Below are positions 37,206-49,323 of a stretch of DNA of 64,000 nt, piece by piece. This DNA is from Heterostelium multicystogenum. Taxonomy: Eukaryota > Evosea > Eumycetozoa > Acytosteliales > Acytosteliaceae. How positions within the stretch are numbered: the first letter of the stretch is position 1; the number at the start of each line of letters is the position of its first letter. The notes under the pieces were generated by a model. The model ran no database searches. It was not told where the DNA came from and was given only the letters and a program-made list of their open reading frames with translations. Both the position numbers and the translations under genes were made by a program. The stretch spans positions 118,711 to 182,710 of the forward strand of contig RCNN01000005.1 in NCBI GenBank assembly GCA_003667245.1. The letters run 5' to 3'.

Positions 37206-39050
37206 TGTATTAGAATACTACTACTTAATCAGTAGATAGAAGTAGTAATACGTAATCTATATCTATCAAGTGATGGTCGGTACGTAGGTAGTTAGGTACA
37301 CTCCAATGTTATTTTAGTGATTCAATTCTGATTAATGTAAGATTTGATTGATCGAGTTGAGGATGTAAGAAGAGGAATAAGAGGAAGAAGAGAGATGTCT
37401 AGACAGATTGATCAATACTATACTTGATATTTATTCTCAAGATTTAGATTTAGATTTAGATTGTTGTTGTTGTTGTTTTTTCTAAGATTCAATTTTCTGT
37501 CACTTTTCTATTCTATTCTAATGTCTGTTGTAGGAATTCCTGTTGCTAAAGTAATTTGAGTGTTAATCAACCATTTATTATGATTATTACTATTACTATT
37601 ATCAATGAAATGAATTTCAAAATGAGTTGGAACAAAGTTGTGTTTTTCTGCAACCTGGTTACAATATCTAATTGAATTTAAATAATAATTATGTTCTATC
37701 ATACATTTTAAATGATTTAATTTAATTTAATTTTAATTGATGAATCTTGTTTTGATTTAGATGAGTAAGTGAGTGAGCGAACTGAGGAATAAGCGTGGAA
37801 AGATAAGACAACGATGTGTAGATGAACCTTGGTGTGATTCAGTTGCTTGCTGTTGATGGTGTTGATGGTGTTGTTGGATGGTGAATGTGGGGTAGATGCT
37901 AGGTCTAGTTTGCTTGCTTGCAGATGTTGATTGTCAAGTCTTGCTTGGTGGCAGACGATATGACAGGTGAATGCGAATTCGCAGTAAGTATCTATTAATG
38001 GTAATAATAATAATTCAAGGATGGATCTGATGTCGATGCTGCTGTAGTTGTTGCTGTTGCTGTTTCTGTTGTTGGCTGTTGAGATGTGTTAGAGTTTCAT
38101 ACTTGCCAACCTCTAATTAGCACTGTTTGTGTAAAAAAAATATAAAAATCTTTTATGCTATAATTAATTTATGTGATTTGTTTTGTTTTGTTGTGTTGTT
38201 GTTGTTTGGTACAAAAATAGTAGCTTCAGAGAGGAAGTCATGCAATGCAAAAAATTAATTATAATTTTAAAAAAACAATAAAATTCAAATAAAATTAAAG
38301 TGATCTGTTTCCTCATTACATAATCTCCACCTTTACAATCAAAAATAAGGTTATAGAAGTGCCACCTGAGAACTAATTAACCAAAATATATTTATATAAC
38401 TTATATCGAGTTACTTGAGTTGATGATCTCTCAAATATAAATATATCAATAAAATCAATCATACTTCTATAGATTTTTCTGTATTACTTAAATAACTAAG
38501 TTTTAATTCCATTAGTCCATATTAACAACAACAACAACAACTATTGTGTGGTATTGTTGGGTGGATATACTTAGTTATCCAATTCAAATATTTTATTGAA
38601 CTTCAATAATCTTACCTAAAATTAAAATCAATTACCATTATTATCACTAATTTCATTATTTATTTTACAAATAATAATAAATAATTATTAAAATATTTAT
38701 TAAATTAAATTAAATTTTTAATTAAATTTTCATTTTGTTTGTTAGAGTGGGGAAACATTCTAGTGAAAAATTTTCAACAGATTCCATTCATTCAACATGA
38801 CATACCAATAGATAAATATTAAAAAACAAAAAAGTAAACTATTTACCTTATATTTATATACTATACCCATTTAATATTATTTATATAATAATTATTATTA
38901 TCATTATTATTATTATTATATATTAGTTTTATATCATTTAAAAGTTAATAATTAAAAATCAAATTTATGCTATTCACTTTTTAAAAATCTATATTTTAAT
39001 TATTTACTTTGTTGTTTTTTCTTTTTTATTGTTTAATTGGATGTTATTTG
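37206..39050. other. Spacer upstream of the TBC/TLDc gene
   Basis: Plus strand is G-rich over C: the line at 37861 has 24 G and 4 C by hand count. A 64-codon minus-strand ORF lies at 37508-37702. TTG/GTT repeats occur near 37460 and 38180. No other gene seen. Confidence 0.55.
37508..37702 (-). CDS. Candidate 64-aa protein or upstream ORF
   Basis: ATG 37700-37702 begins MIEHNYYLNSIRYCNQVAEK and the frame ends GIPTTDIRIE at 37508. Composition is protein-like in an otherwise low-complexity spacer. It lies about 300 bp upstream of the TBC/TLDc start on the same strand, so it could be a small gene or an upstream ORF. No family recognised. Confidence 0.25.
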   Translation of the reverse strand: MIEHNYYLNSIRYCNQVAEKHNFVPTHFEIHFIDNSNSNNHNKWLINTQITLATGIPTTDIRIE

Positions 39051-39059
39051 GTCAATGTT

Positions 39060-39724
39060 AGTCATTCTGGAAATGACTGCGAGCCATCAAGCGTCAACGA
39101 ATTAAAGACTTTAATACGTTGGACTGTTGGCGATATCGATTCTACTTTCTTTCAGCGATAGAAAGTATAGATGTTTTATTAATATACCCATGATAGATTC
39201 ATGATCAAACACAACAAAAACACAGATAGAGATCTGGTGTGAGCAATCTACATTGTAGCCTTTATTCTCGCAAGTGGGAATTTAAAGGGATATACAGACC
39301 ATGTGAGTTCCTCTATGGTCTGTATGGTGTATCAGTGCACTTGGGATGTCAACACTCCGTGTTGGTCGGCCCCGTGAGTCACCCGAGCGTGACTCAAGAC
39401 TGTCAAACCAATGGTTCAAATAGGCAGGAAAACCTTGCACGAGGTTATGGTTTAATGCTGAACTTGGTTGTCAAGCAACACATCTTGGAGAAAGATAATA
39501 AGATAAATATCATCGTTTAAACATGACACAATTAATTAAGCAAACGAACAAAGAGACAATAGTCATTAATTTACAAAAAGGTTTAGAAACCTCACCCATT
39601 AAATGATGCAAAATGCACATTGAAATTACAGGTAACTTATAAATTAGTTTATAAGTACAAATGACCAAACAAGATGGATTGTATTGTTCCAATACAAATT
39701 CATTTATCACACCTAGATGTGATA
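39060..39724. ncRNA. Hairpin-dense segment, candidate structured non-coding RNA
   Basis: Perfect-stem hairpins follow one another: AGTCATT (39060-39066) with 39072-39078; CAACG-A-ATTAAA with TTTAAT-A-CGTTG (39095-39121); TACTTTCT with AGAAAGTA (39143-39167); ATACAGACCAT with ATGGTCTGTAT (39292-39325); CAACAC/GTGTTG (39350-39364); TGAGTCAC/GTGACTCA (39375-39396); AACCT/AGGTT (39431-39446); AGGTTT/AAACCT (39579-39592); ACTTATAAA/TTTATAAGT (39635-39656); TTGTATTG/CAATACAA (39679-39697); TATCACA/TGTGATA (39705-39724). Loops are 2-12 nt. The segment is richer in G+C than its flanks and no frame shows a family. I searched by eye for rRNA, SRP and RNase P signatures and saw none. The strand cannot be fixed because stems are symmetric. 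Confidence 0.5.
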
Positions 39725-40591
39725 GAAAAGGCGAAAATGCAAGGAATGACCTGCATGTCTTTATAATTGTTAATAGGTGCAGCAACAATATTACTATTGA
39801 GAAGATGAGCCTAATCTGAAATCCGGCTTTGGAGTATGGAAATACCTTAGAGTCAAGGTGCAACATCAAAGAGCTTAGTAATATTGGCACATTTTGGGTG
39901 ATAGCCGTAGAATTACAGGCACCTTAAGATAATAGTTGTATAGCATTTGGCTCTTACAATCTGGGTGATATGAATGATTCAGTTATGAGACCTTTTCACG
40001 TTTATGATGGTGTTTGGTCAACAAATGATAAATATTCAATACGGATCGCAATAACAACCAATTTCTACTTTCTATAGCAACTTTGGATGAAATTGGTAAG
40101 TAAATTACTAACTATTTTTGTTAATTTAGATCCAAGCTTGACTCTACCATGATCCACTGGCATTGTCTTGTTTATGAGAGGTATCGCTGTATCAGGGCGT
40201 TTCCATCATTGCTAGATTCTTTTTTTTTTTCGCTGTTGGTTTAGTTTGTTTTCAATAAGCTTGGAGTTATCATCCGACTACGAAGTGCTTTTCCCTGGAT
40301 TTGTCAAGACTAAACACTCACACACTAACTCAACTGTCAAGCTTCTCATTGATTATTCAATGAGTTTAATGCGACAATAAATTATACAACAATACAAATG
40401 ATTCTACACTCGTCAAGTAGAATATTTGATTTATTTATTATATTAATATTAAATTAATTTTATCAAAAAACAATTTTTATTTTTTCTTACATTAAATCTC
40501 CCAACCGAACGAGGATTGAGTTTTTTGCAATTATTATTATATTTTTAATCTTTATCATTATTTATTTATTACATATAGATTTATTATAAAG
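39725..40591. other. Continuation of the G+C-enriched region, possible 3' part of the ncRNA
   Basis: Less regular hairpins continue to about 39970. A TTACTAAC plus GTAAGT..TTTAG pattern at 40096-40130 resembles a very short intron. An 8-bp hairpin CTCATTGA/TCAATGAG at 40346-40365 stands just before AATAAA at 40377-40382, possibly a 3' end signal. From 40383 the sequence returns to plain AT-rich spacer before the LLPH-like gene. Confidence 0.3.
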
Positions 40592-41055
40592 ATGGGTAAC
40601 TCTGTTAGAGCAAAAAGAAGATTGAGGAATGTCGCTATTATGAGACAAAAGTTGCAGCCATATAATGATACTCTTTTACAACAAACTGTAGATAAATTGA
40701 ACGCACACATGGCTTCACAAAAAAACAGATGTACAAGGTATATATCAGCTTGGAATCAGAGATAGGACCCAATCACTATTACAAAGAACATGATATGTTT
40801 GAGCATTGGTACTCCGAAGTCAGGATCATCACCTTGATACTTACTCAGCACTATCATATTCTTTCTTTAGATTTAACTTTGCCACCAGAAATGAATCCAC
40901 TTACCGTTGAAAAAGATACTGAAATGGACGTAGACAACGAAACCACATCAACTACACAAGAGAAAAAGCTTAAAGTAAAGAAGAAGAGTTTCCCAAATAA
41001 AAAGAAATCAAAGTCAAAGAAATCAAAGAAACCAAAGAGACCAAGAATTGTATAA
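40592..41055 (+). CDS. LLPH/DUF2423-like small nucleolar protein
   Basis: ATG 40592 begins MGNSVRAKRRLRNVAIMRQK and reads LQPYNDTLLQQTVDKLNAHM. An intron (about 40738-40871) leads to LTLPPEMNPLTVEKDTEMDV and a Lys/Ser-rich tail (KKKSKSKKSKKPKRPRIV). The start MGxSxRAKxxxR resembles DUF2423 proteins (yeast YBL028C, animal LLPH), linked to ribosome biogenesis. Joining the exons in frame needs one fewer A in the A7 run near 40720, giving QKTDVQDLTLPPE, so a homopolymer error is likely. About 110 residues, strongly basic. Confidence 0.6.
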
Positions 41056-41484
41056 ATCAAAAATAACTTCTTTTTTTAATAAATCTATATAAATCTTTTT
41101 AATCGACTCATCTCATCTGCTTAAGATACTCATATAATATAACTATGAGCTAGCTAGACTTCAACATTAGATATATATAGTATTATATCTTCACTGCTTA
41201 CACCAGCAGTAGTAACTACATATTATATATTTTCATACTTGAACAGTGAGACCTAGGTATCAATGATGATGATGTGGTGGTGGTGGCGAGCATAGAACTA
41301 ACTGGTAGAATCAAATAGTAGGGATGTCATGATTGCCAGAGAGACAGATATTACATCGAATTCTCCGTGTCAATTTTTGTTGAATATTTTAAATTAATTT
41401 TTAAAAATTTCACATTTTCACATTAAAAATCAAAGTTGCATTCAACCCAAAATTATACAGTTATATTTGCAATTATTATTAGAG
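41056..41484. other. Spacer upstream of Arl1
   Basis: AT-rich, with a GATGATG/GGTGGTGG run near 41265-41287 that may be regulatory. No gene seen. Confidence 0.5.
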
Positions 41485-42387
41485 ATGGGTATGTATCAAT
41501 CAATATCCAGAGTTGTTTAGATTTGATATGTCTGTGAAATGATAGTAGCTAACCTGTCATAATGATAATAACTCTAATAATATTGTAGGCAATCTGTTCT
41601 CTTCTGTGTTTTTTAAGTTATTTGGTAATAAAGATGTTAGAATACTTATACTTGGACTAGATAGGTATGTACTACAATCTACTCAATCCTATGGTTCGAT
41701 ACTAATAGGCTATATATCTCTTGACAGTGCAGGAAAAACAACAATATTATATAAATTACAATGTGGAGAGGTGTTAACTACTATACCAAGTAGGTAGATC
41801 TATGCTATTGTCGACTTAGGGATAGGAATTAGTTGTTTACTCTTGTACTAACATATGCATACTTTTATATCACTATAGCAATTGGTTTTAATGTAGAGAC
41901 TGTAAACTATAAGAATATAAGATTTCAAGGTAGGTTATGGTTATTTGATTTAAGCAATGAAATAATAATATCATTGCATTACTACTGTAGTAGTGGAGGA
42001 CAGCTTATATTAATAATAATTGAAATAATATTAGTTTGGGATTTAGGTGGGCAGAGTGCAATTAGACCATATTGGAGGTGTTATTATCCAAATACAAATG
42101 CGATTATATATGTTGTGGATTCGTCTGATCCCGATCGTTTGGGAATAGCGAATGAGGAATTAGCGGCGATGCTTTCAGAAGAGGAATTAAAAACAACACC
42201 ATTGCTTGTGTTTGCCAATAAGCAAGATCTGCCAGGTGCACTGACCGATGCTCAAGTATCGGAGGGATTGAAGCTGAGTGCATTGAAGAATAGACAATGG
42301 TCGATTGTAAAGACTTCAGCAATCAAAGGAATTGGTTTATACGAAGGATTGGATTGGCTTGTAAATATTATATCATCTGGTGGATAA
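41485..42387 (+). CDS. arl1: Arl1, ADP-ribosylation-factor-like GTPase
   Basis: Exon 1 is just ATGG (41485-41488). After intron 41489-41588 it reads [20 protein letters not shown], so Gly2 is a myristoylation site. Further exons give [22 protein letters not shown] (P-loop), [21 protein letters not shown] (switch 1), [20 protein letters not shown] (switch 2), [34 protein letters not shown] (NKQD) and [19 protein letters not shown], ending 42387. YWRCYY is typical of Arl1 rather than Arf. Arl1 recruits GRIP-domain golgins to the trans-Golgi. Four introns are used and no frame break is seen. Confidence 0.95.
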
Positions 42388-45300
42388 CCTATTACCACCC
42401 AAACCTTTAAATTATAATTAAAAGACACCCTATTACTATTTAACAAATCAAAGCATGATATCAAGACCAAGACAATTATTATTACAACAACAACAACTAT
42501 GAACCAATCATAAAGTAAAAACAAACTACTCTAGGAACAAATCAATATGTTCATTGAATAAATGAAGTGTAGTCGATCTCGAGGTATAGCAACCTTCGAC
42601 AGACAGCTGAACAGCAGTAGATCCATCCATCCATCCAGCAAGTGTTGCTGTAATAGGAGCATACTACTCCATTTTGACTTCAAATGGTGGTTGTTTTACA
42701 ACTAATAAACTGACTGAACTCAGCGGGAGGAGTGGAAATGGAAATGGAAATGGAAATGTATTTTGAAAGATGTGCATCTCTATTTTTCATTGGATACATT
42801 TTATTTGTTGTTTTGGTTTCGAAAGGGAATGAATATTTAATGTAAAAACTGAACTTAGATCTGTTGTTTTTGAAAAAGAACTGTAGAACTCTAGAATATG
42901 TGGAAGGATCCTTGATTCCCTTTTGTTGAAGCAACAGCCGCAACCAGATGTGAGTTACAAATTGTAATGCATTAGATAATGATGTTGTTAGTTTTTGATT
43001 TCATTCAAATCTGAAGCAAAAAGTCCAATGGTTCTAATTTGTAACTCAACATGTTTCACTATCCAGACAACACACAACACACACCTATTTTCAAATGAAA
43101 AATACCTATTCAAAAAAATAAAAACAAACAACAAGTGTGTGTTCATATTCCGTTAAGACCAGCAGCAGGAGTAATATTACAGTTCATTTAAAAAACAACA
43201 CCAAACTACAATACAATCGATGAAACAAAAAATCTGAATCTCAGAGTGTGGTTTTATATATTAATTTTTAAAACTAAATTCTTTCCATCTCTAATCTGTA
43301 TGTTACTCTTTGTTTAACTTTTACTCTAGACAAGTCCACGATCTCTCTTGCAAGCAAAGTAACTCAAACCAAACATCTGTACATCTGTCAATCTAAATTA
43401 CATTACCTACCTACCTTTTCATTCACATTAATATTATTGTTTGTTGTTTTTTGTTTTTACATCTCTATCAACAACATCGCTATCCAACAATATCCTTATC
43501 CTATCTACATTATTAATATTATAATAATTTATTTAATAATAATTATCTCTCTTCTTTTAATTTAATTTTAATTTAATTTAATTTATATTATATTATATTT
43601 GTTATTATTAAAATATTAATTGATATCTCTCTTTTATTTTGTTTTTTTAATATTTTATTAGATTTGTTTCTACCCTTTCCATATGGAATAGACTATCCAT
43701 ACTTAGATATTCATTAAATATAAAATTAAAACTTTTTATAAATATAGAATTAAAGATTTATTTTAGTAGTAGTAATTAAAAGTAGTAGTAGTAATATTAA
43801 TGTAAGTTTTCTATGAAAGTATTTTATTATTAAATTAAAATAGTTTCAGGTGTTTAACTTTGTGACAAATTAAACAACCCTGGTCGACCTTATATAGTTT
43901 GACATTACACAAATTGGTCTCAAATTGTCAGAGGACTTTATTAATTTAAATTAGTTTTGTTTTTTAAGCATTTTGTGTGAAAATAACAAAATTTGATAAA
44001 AAAAGAATCAATTTTATTATAAAAATTATTTTTAAACCAAACACTCCTGCGACAAGTCATAAAAGTCCATAAGATCATACAAGAATTCAAATTTAAACTA
44101 ACATTTGCAACAATAACTATTTCCTATCTATCAATAACAAAAACAACTTTAGTTTATCTATATAAAAGCATAGATATAAAGGTAAAGTTAATCTCTCATT
44201 GGGAACTATTTGATCATGGTTCTTTGCAGTGGGCATCTGCAGCTTTTAATCTTATTATTCCATTGCACTATTTCACACACACTAGACACACCACGCACCA
44301 CACACATTATTTACATTGATGTAAGATGAATGTGAACCAAAAGGGAATTAGGATTTATTAATTATTGTAAATCATTTGCAATGTGGTAATAAGTTTGATT
44401 TCTTTTCATTTCTCGAATTTTCATGCACACATATTTCATAATTTACCGGTTGGTGGATGGGAGGGGGTTTAAATTCAATCTTCGTTTTCACGCATGTTAT
44501 TATTTATTTTTATAACTCACCATAATCATACAAAACTAGATTCACCCCTCACCATAGTCACACTACAATTCTACATTTTTACTATTCAAATACAACAACA
44601 ACAACAACAACAACAACAACACAAACCAATAATTTAATCAACATCTTCATAATCATCAACATCTTCCATCATTATAATAATATATCAAATCAATAGTAAT
44701 TAAAGAATAATAATAAATATATATATTTGTTATTTATTTTTGAATAGTTATTTATAAATACATAATATTATTATACTAACTTTGAAATCTTAAATAGTAT
44801 TTAGAATAGTATTATTATTATTATTAGTTTAGGAATCTAAATTTATTAATACAAAAGTATAGCAAAATAGACTATCTATCAATCAATCAATCAATCTTCT
44901 ATCCATCTTGATATTCAACTTGCATGCTAGTTTAATGATTATTGTTGTTGATATTAGAAGTACAGACTATCCATCATCATTTATTTTTTGCATACTATTA
45001 CTATTTTTCATTTGCTTATTCCAAAATCAAATCAAATCTAATCAGGTTCATCATCATCCATTTTATAATATTTCATAACTTTCGATTTTGACAAATATAA
45101 TTTTGATGGTTTGATTGTCTCCTTTTGATTGATTTCTCATAGTATCTTCATTGGCACCCTCTCTGGTATCCATAGTCTTCATATCATTCATCCGATATGA
45201 GAAATCAGTCTGTCAGTCAATTACTATCATTCATAACAGTAGGAATCGTCCATCTGATTGTACTTCCCTATCCTTTAACATTGCTTTCATTCATTATTAT

Positions 45301-45776
45301 GCTCATCATCTCGATATCTACATCACCATCTTTATTAAATTGAACCTCCATCTCATCCCATCACATCTCTCCCCATCCCATACCATCCCATATCATTCCA
45401 CTCTGATCAAACTGACTTTTAATATTATACATTCATCCAATTCCATTTTTCTTCATCCCCTCATTAAGATATAGATAAGCACCATAATCTATCCATCCAC
45501 TACTACCATCCATAACTCTCATCACATTCATTTTAAACACCATTCCAACTTATAAAATTGATTACTAACTCTGATTATTCTATCCATTTCCATAACTACC
45601 CCATAAAATACAAATAATATAGATTGCAAATTGAACCATCCTATAGGATTTAATCAACTATACTTTAGTATTATATATATTTTGTAGTAATAACACTAGA
45701 AGATCTTCAACTTTATTCAATATCAAATAATAGTAACAGCTAGTTATAGTAGTAACAGCAACAGCAGCAATTAGAG
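42388..45776. other. 3.4 kb spacer upstream of the PXB/DUF3818 gene
   Basis: C exceeds G on the plus strand, notably in the CCCATCC-like stretch 45350-45500. Contains a GGAAAT repeat (42730-42760), an ACA repeat (44592-44620) and an ATCA repeat (44878-44896). Frames here are low-complexity. No gene seen. Confidence 0.6.
44592..44620. repeat. ACA trinucleotide microsatellite
   Basis: About nine to ten uninterrupted ACA units in spacer DNA. Confidence 0.9.
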
Positions 45777-48347
45777 ATGCAAGAATATACAGAGATCAAG
45801 TTGAATCTTGATCAAGAATCATACTTTAAACAACAGTTGTTGAAGTACTCGGTTATGGAGGAGATCAAGATCTATTTTGGTGATGCCGACTTCCTCAACG
45901 ATACATTGTTTCTTAAGTTCTTGTTTGACCAGCTGACTACCATCCCATTGTTGGCCAACAAGGACAGTGCTAAGATGAGATTCCGTCAGCTGATCCACAC
46001 ACTCCCCCAAATAGTTATACAATCGCAACTTGCTTCCAAGCAGGAGACAAGAGACCAATTCAGAAAGTTTGTCGTCAAGGTCTTTGACGTCGCCTTGCGT
46101 ACTCCACTGGAGCGCCACAACGATAAGACATTGAAGATCTTTTGTTGATCCATCCATAGAGAATGCCGAGAAAGAGTGGATCAAAGAGAAGAAACGTGAC
46201 AAAATGCACAAACAAGAGACACAGGACGACGAAGAAGACGAGAAGATCATGGAGGAGCGTGATCGCAACCCAAAGGATATCGAGCGTGACGAATCAATTG
46301 CCAAATTGCAAAAGCGACTCACCGAGCTGACACAAATCATCATTATGAACGTAGAGAAAAAGAATAGAGATGCTGCCCATGGAAAAGATTCACAGAATGG
46401 AATATCATCGCTCTTCAATATCATCCTCAAGACTAAGCACCTGAAGGACTTGCCAGACGAGTTTTACCGAATTCGTCAACACTGTCATCAAAATCATGTC
46501 ACTCTGGATGGAAAGAGAACTGCGCGATCCTAAGCAAGTCCAAAAGATGAAGAGACTCTATATGATCACACCGATTAAAGCAATCCGTGCATCACTAGCC
46601 ATTGCCAAACCCAATTACACTGCTCAAGGGATTCATCCTTCTCTTCTTGGCCAAGCCATTTGGATCCAGAAATCTCATCCAAACCATCACATCGGTCATG
46701 GTTGAAATTGGAAAGACTGAGCGTACCCTCAAGAAGACCCAAAAGGACGCCGAGACAGCACTTCAAAATATTCCAAACAAGAATACTCGTAAGCTACTGA
46801 TGGCAAAGATGAAGGGATTCGTAATGAACATCCAACAGATATCGACCTTTGATGGACAACCCATTGCATACTTCAAGGACGTCCCTGATGCGCTTTCAAT
46901 CATGCAGTACCAGTGGCCAAATTCACCACCAGTCGATCCTTCAATTATAGCTTCACTTGATGAGGACACTTCAAGGCTTTGTTTGAATATGTAAAGATGG
47001 AAAAGAGAAAGAAGGAAAAGAACGACTTTATCGACATCCTTGGAAACGACGAAATGATTGAAATCATCCGTGAGTTGCTTCCAGTTCTCTATGAGCCACT
47101 AGGAAAATTGTTCTGCAAGGCCAATGTTGGATACCATTTCGAAAAGATTGCATATGTTATGAAAAGATTATCACAGTTGCCCGAGACAGGTGAGCTAGTC
47201 GAAGAAGACGACCAGGACCTCGAGCTTGGAACCAATGTTCCCGCAGATGACTTTGACGAATATCATCCAAAATCGGCTGGACACACTCCACCCCATATCG
47301 ATTCAGACATAGACATTCTTGCATCACCAACTCCAGTTACTGAAGACAAGAAATCCAACAGTGGAAACGGTCTCCTTCGTTCAACATTCGGTTGGTTGAG
47401 ACATCCAACTTATTTTCCTCGTCCAACAATAACAACAACAAACAACAATACCACCACGACCACCAACAATCTACCAAAATCACAACCAACCACTCCACAA
47501 ACCCAATATCCCAGTTTCTCTATTGACGACTCACCAGATCATGAATCAATCGATACCAAGGATTTGAAGAAGAAGTTCAAGAAGGACAAGAATGCACATA
47601 TTACAATGAGTGAGCGTCTGGCACTCTATGAAGATGCAAACAGATTCCTGATGGAGAGAATCTATGACATGGTACATGACCTGGTTGTATCTGATGCCAA
47701 GATGAATGTCAACGAAAACGATGGCTCCATTGGCACTGGTCTTCTCTCTCAGTCTGTCTCATGGTTGCTTGGTCTCCTGCAATTCTTGAAGGACGAGGAA
47801 GTCGATGTCGCCACCGAAATATTCCAACCTCTTTTCACCAACAATGAAAGAGAAAGTTCTTGAAGAGCTAGAAAAGTAATTGAATATCGTAAGTGGAGAA
47901 TGGATGTTGGTGATATTGAAGAGAACAAGGAGGTGTCAGAGCAAGAAACACCAACAATAATAATCATAATAAAGAGAGCGATACACACTCCCACAAGAAG
48001 GAAAGCAAGAAAGAAGAGAAGAAGAAGGAAAAGAAAAGAAGAAGCAACAAAAATCACCAAGAAAGCAAGCGCCAACACACAACAAAGAAGAGAGAAACGA
48101 AAAAGAAGATGATGAGAAAGAGAAGAAGCCAGCACCCGAAAAACCAAAACTTGTATATATTCCACAGCTGACCGGGCCATTCATAGAGTTGATCAAATCA
48201 AGATTTAACCGTTTGGGTGATCCTCCAAATACTCCCTAGTCAAACCTCTCCAAGATCATAGTCAACCCAGAAGACATTCCCAGAGATGAGACACTGCTGA
48301 CGAACGAACAAATCATCTTTGAAAGTCCAGTTGAACTCAAAAAGTAA
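45777..48347 (+). CDS. PX-associated (PXB) and DUF3818 domain protein, YPR097W-like
   Basis: ATG 45777 begins MQEYTEIKLNLDQESYFKQQ; residues about 10-130 match the PX-associated (PXB) domain (FLNDTLFLKFLFDQLTTIPL; MRFRQLIHTLPQIVIQSQLA). After a charged linker comes the DUF3818 region: LLKGFILLFLAKPFGSRNLI, QTITSVMVEIGKTERTLKKT, KNDFIDILGNDEMIEIIREL, YHFEKIAYVMKRLSQLPETG. A Thr/Asn/Pro-rich insert follows, then MSERLALYEDANRFLMERIY, a Lys-rich stretch and IPQLTGPFIELIKSRFNRLG, ending ELKK before TAA 48345-48347. I do not see a PX domain itself between PXB and DUF3818, where yeast YPR097W has one. The fungal relatives bind lipids. Frame breaks near 46145, 46520, 46615, 46965 and 47860 split the gene into pieces whose homology is continuous. 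Confidence 0.72.
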
Positions 48348-49261
48348 ACAATCATCAACAAACCAACATCAATCAATATTAAAACTCAGTATTATATCCA
48401 ACAATCAATTTTACAAATAAATTAATCTAATCTAAGACAAGTCAACCGTATTTGGTCAACTTGTTAATAGGTGTTTTCCATTAATATTTTATTGATAACG
48501 CTTTTTCATTCCTCAAACCACACACTTATCTGTCATCGGCGAAATTTCAGTTAAAAAAGATAATCGTTATAAAGCATATCTTCAGCCAGCCAATACCTCT
48601 TATATATTCACCCACCCAAGAGCTGCAAATGACAGAGTGATCGAATGTTGTGTAAATAGATTTTTCGTAAACAACCACAACAACATAACAACAATTGAGA
48701 CTAGTCTTTTGAAAAGGTCACCCCACCAAAATGAAAATAACAAAAGCAATCAATCAGGGAAGTGGTAAAACTCACCATAAAAACATCATTAACCTTATGA
48801 CCATTTAATTGTTTAGTTGTTTGTTGGTTGGAGGGCAGCTTCGACACAAAAAAAAAGAAAAAAAATAAAAGAATCATTGAATGGTTTGATGCTCCTGCAT
48901 TTGACTAGTCATAGCATTAAATATTTGATTGAATATTTAGCATGGTGGGAACATCAACTGATGATTAGATGCTGTGTTTACAAACAACAACAATACCTAT
49001 CCTGAATACGACAGCAAGCAATGGTTGGGCTAACATCTAATATATCAAAATTTTAATGTCGCTGCTCTGGTTGCCTTTTATTATCGATTTAAGTCAAACC
49101 AAATTAAATAAATAAATAATAAATAAATAATTGCTGTTGCTTGCTGTTTGGGGATTAAAGTATCAAATCACACCTACTACTAAATACAGTTGGTTAATTG
49201 AGATAGTTAGGACAATCAATCACTCAATCATTGTTATATTGTTTTTTTATTAGAAGTATTA

Positions 49262-49323
<62 letters not shown>

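Noticed and set aside
39239..39520. 93-codon plus-strand frame in the hairpin-dense segment
   Set aside because: The hairpins fully explain the local composition; the frame has no family match or splice signals and cuts across stem pairs.
42680..42943. Minus-strand frame after Arl1 with Ile/Ser repeats
   Set aside because: Arises from the GGAAAT repeat and poly(T) runs.
45151..45474. 107-codon plus-strand frame
   Set aside because: Composed of CAT/ATC/TCC repeats; reads as His/Ile/Ser-rich low complexity with no motif.
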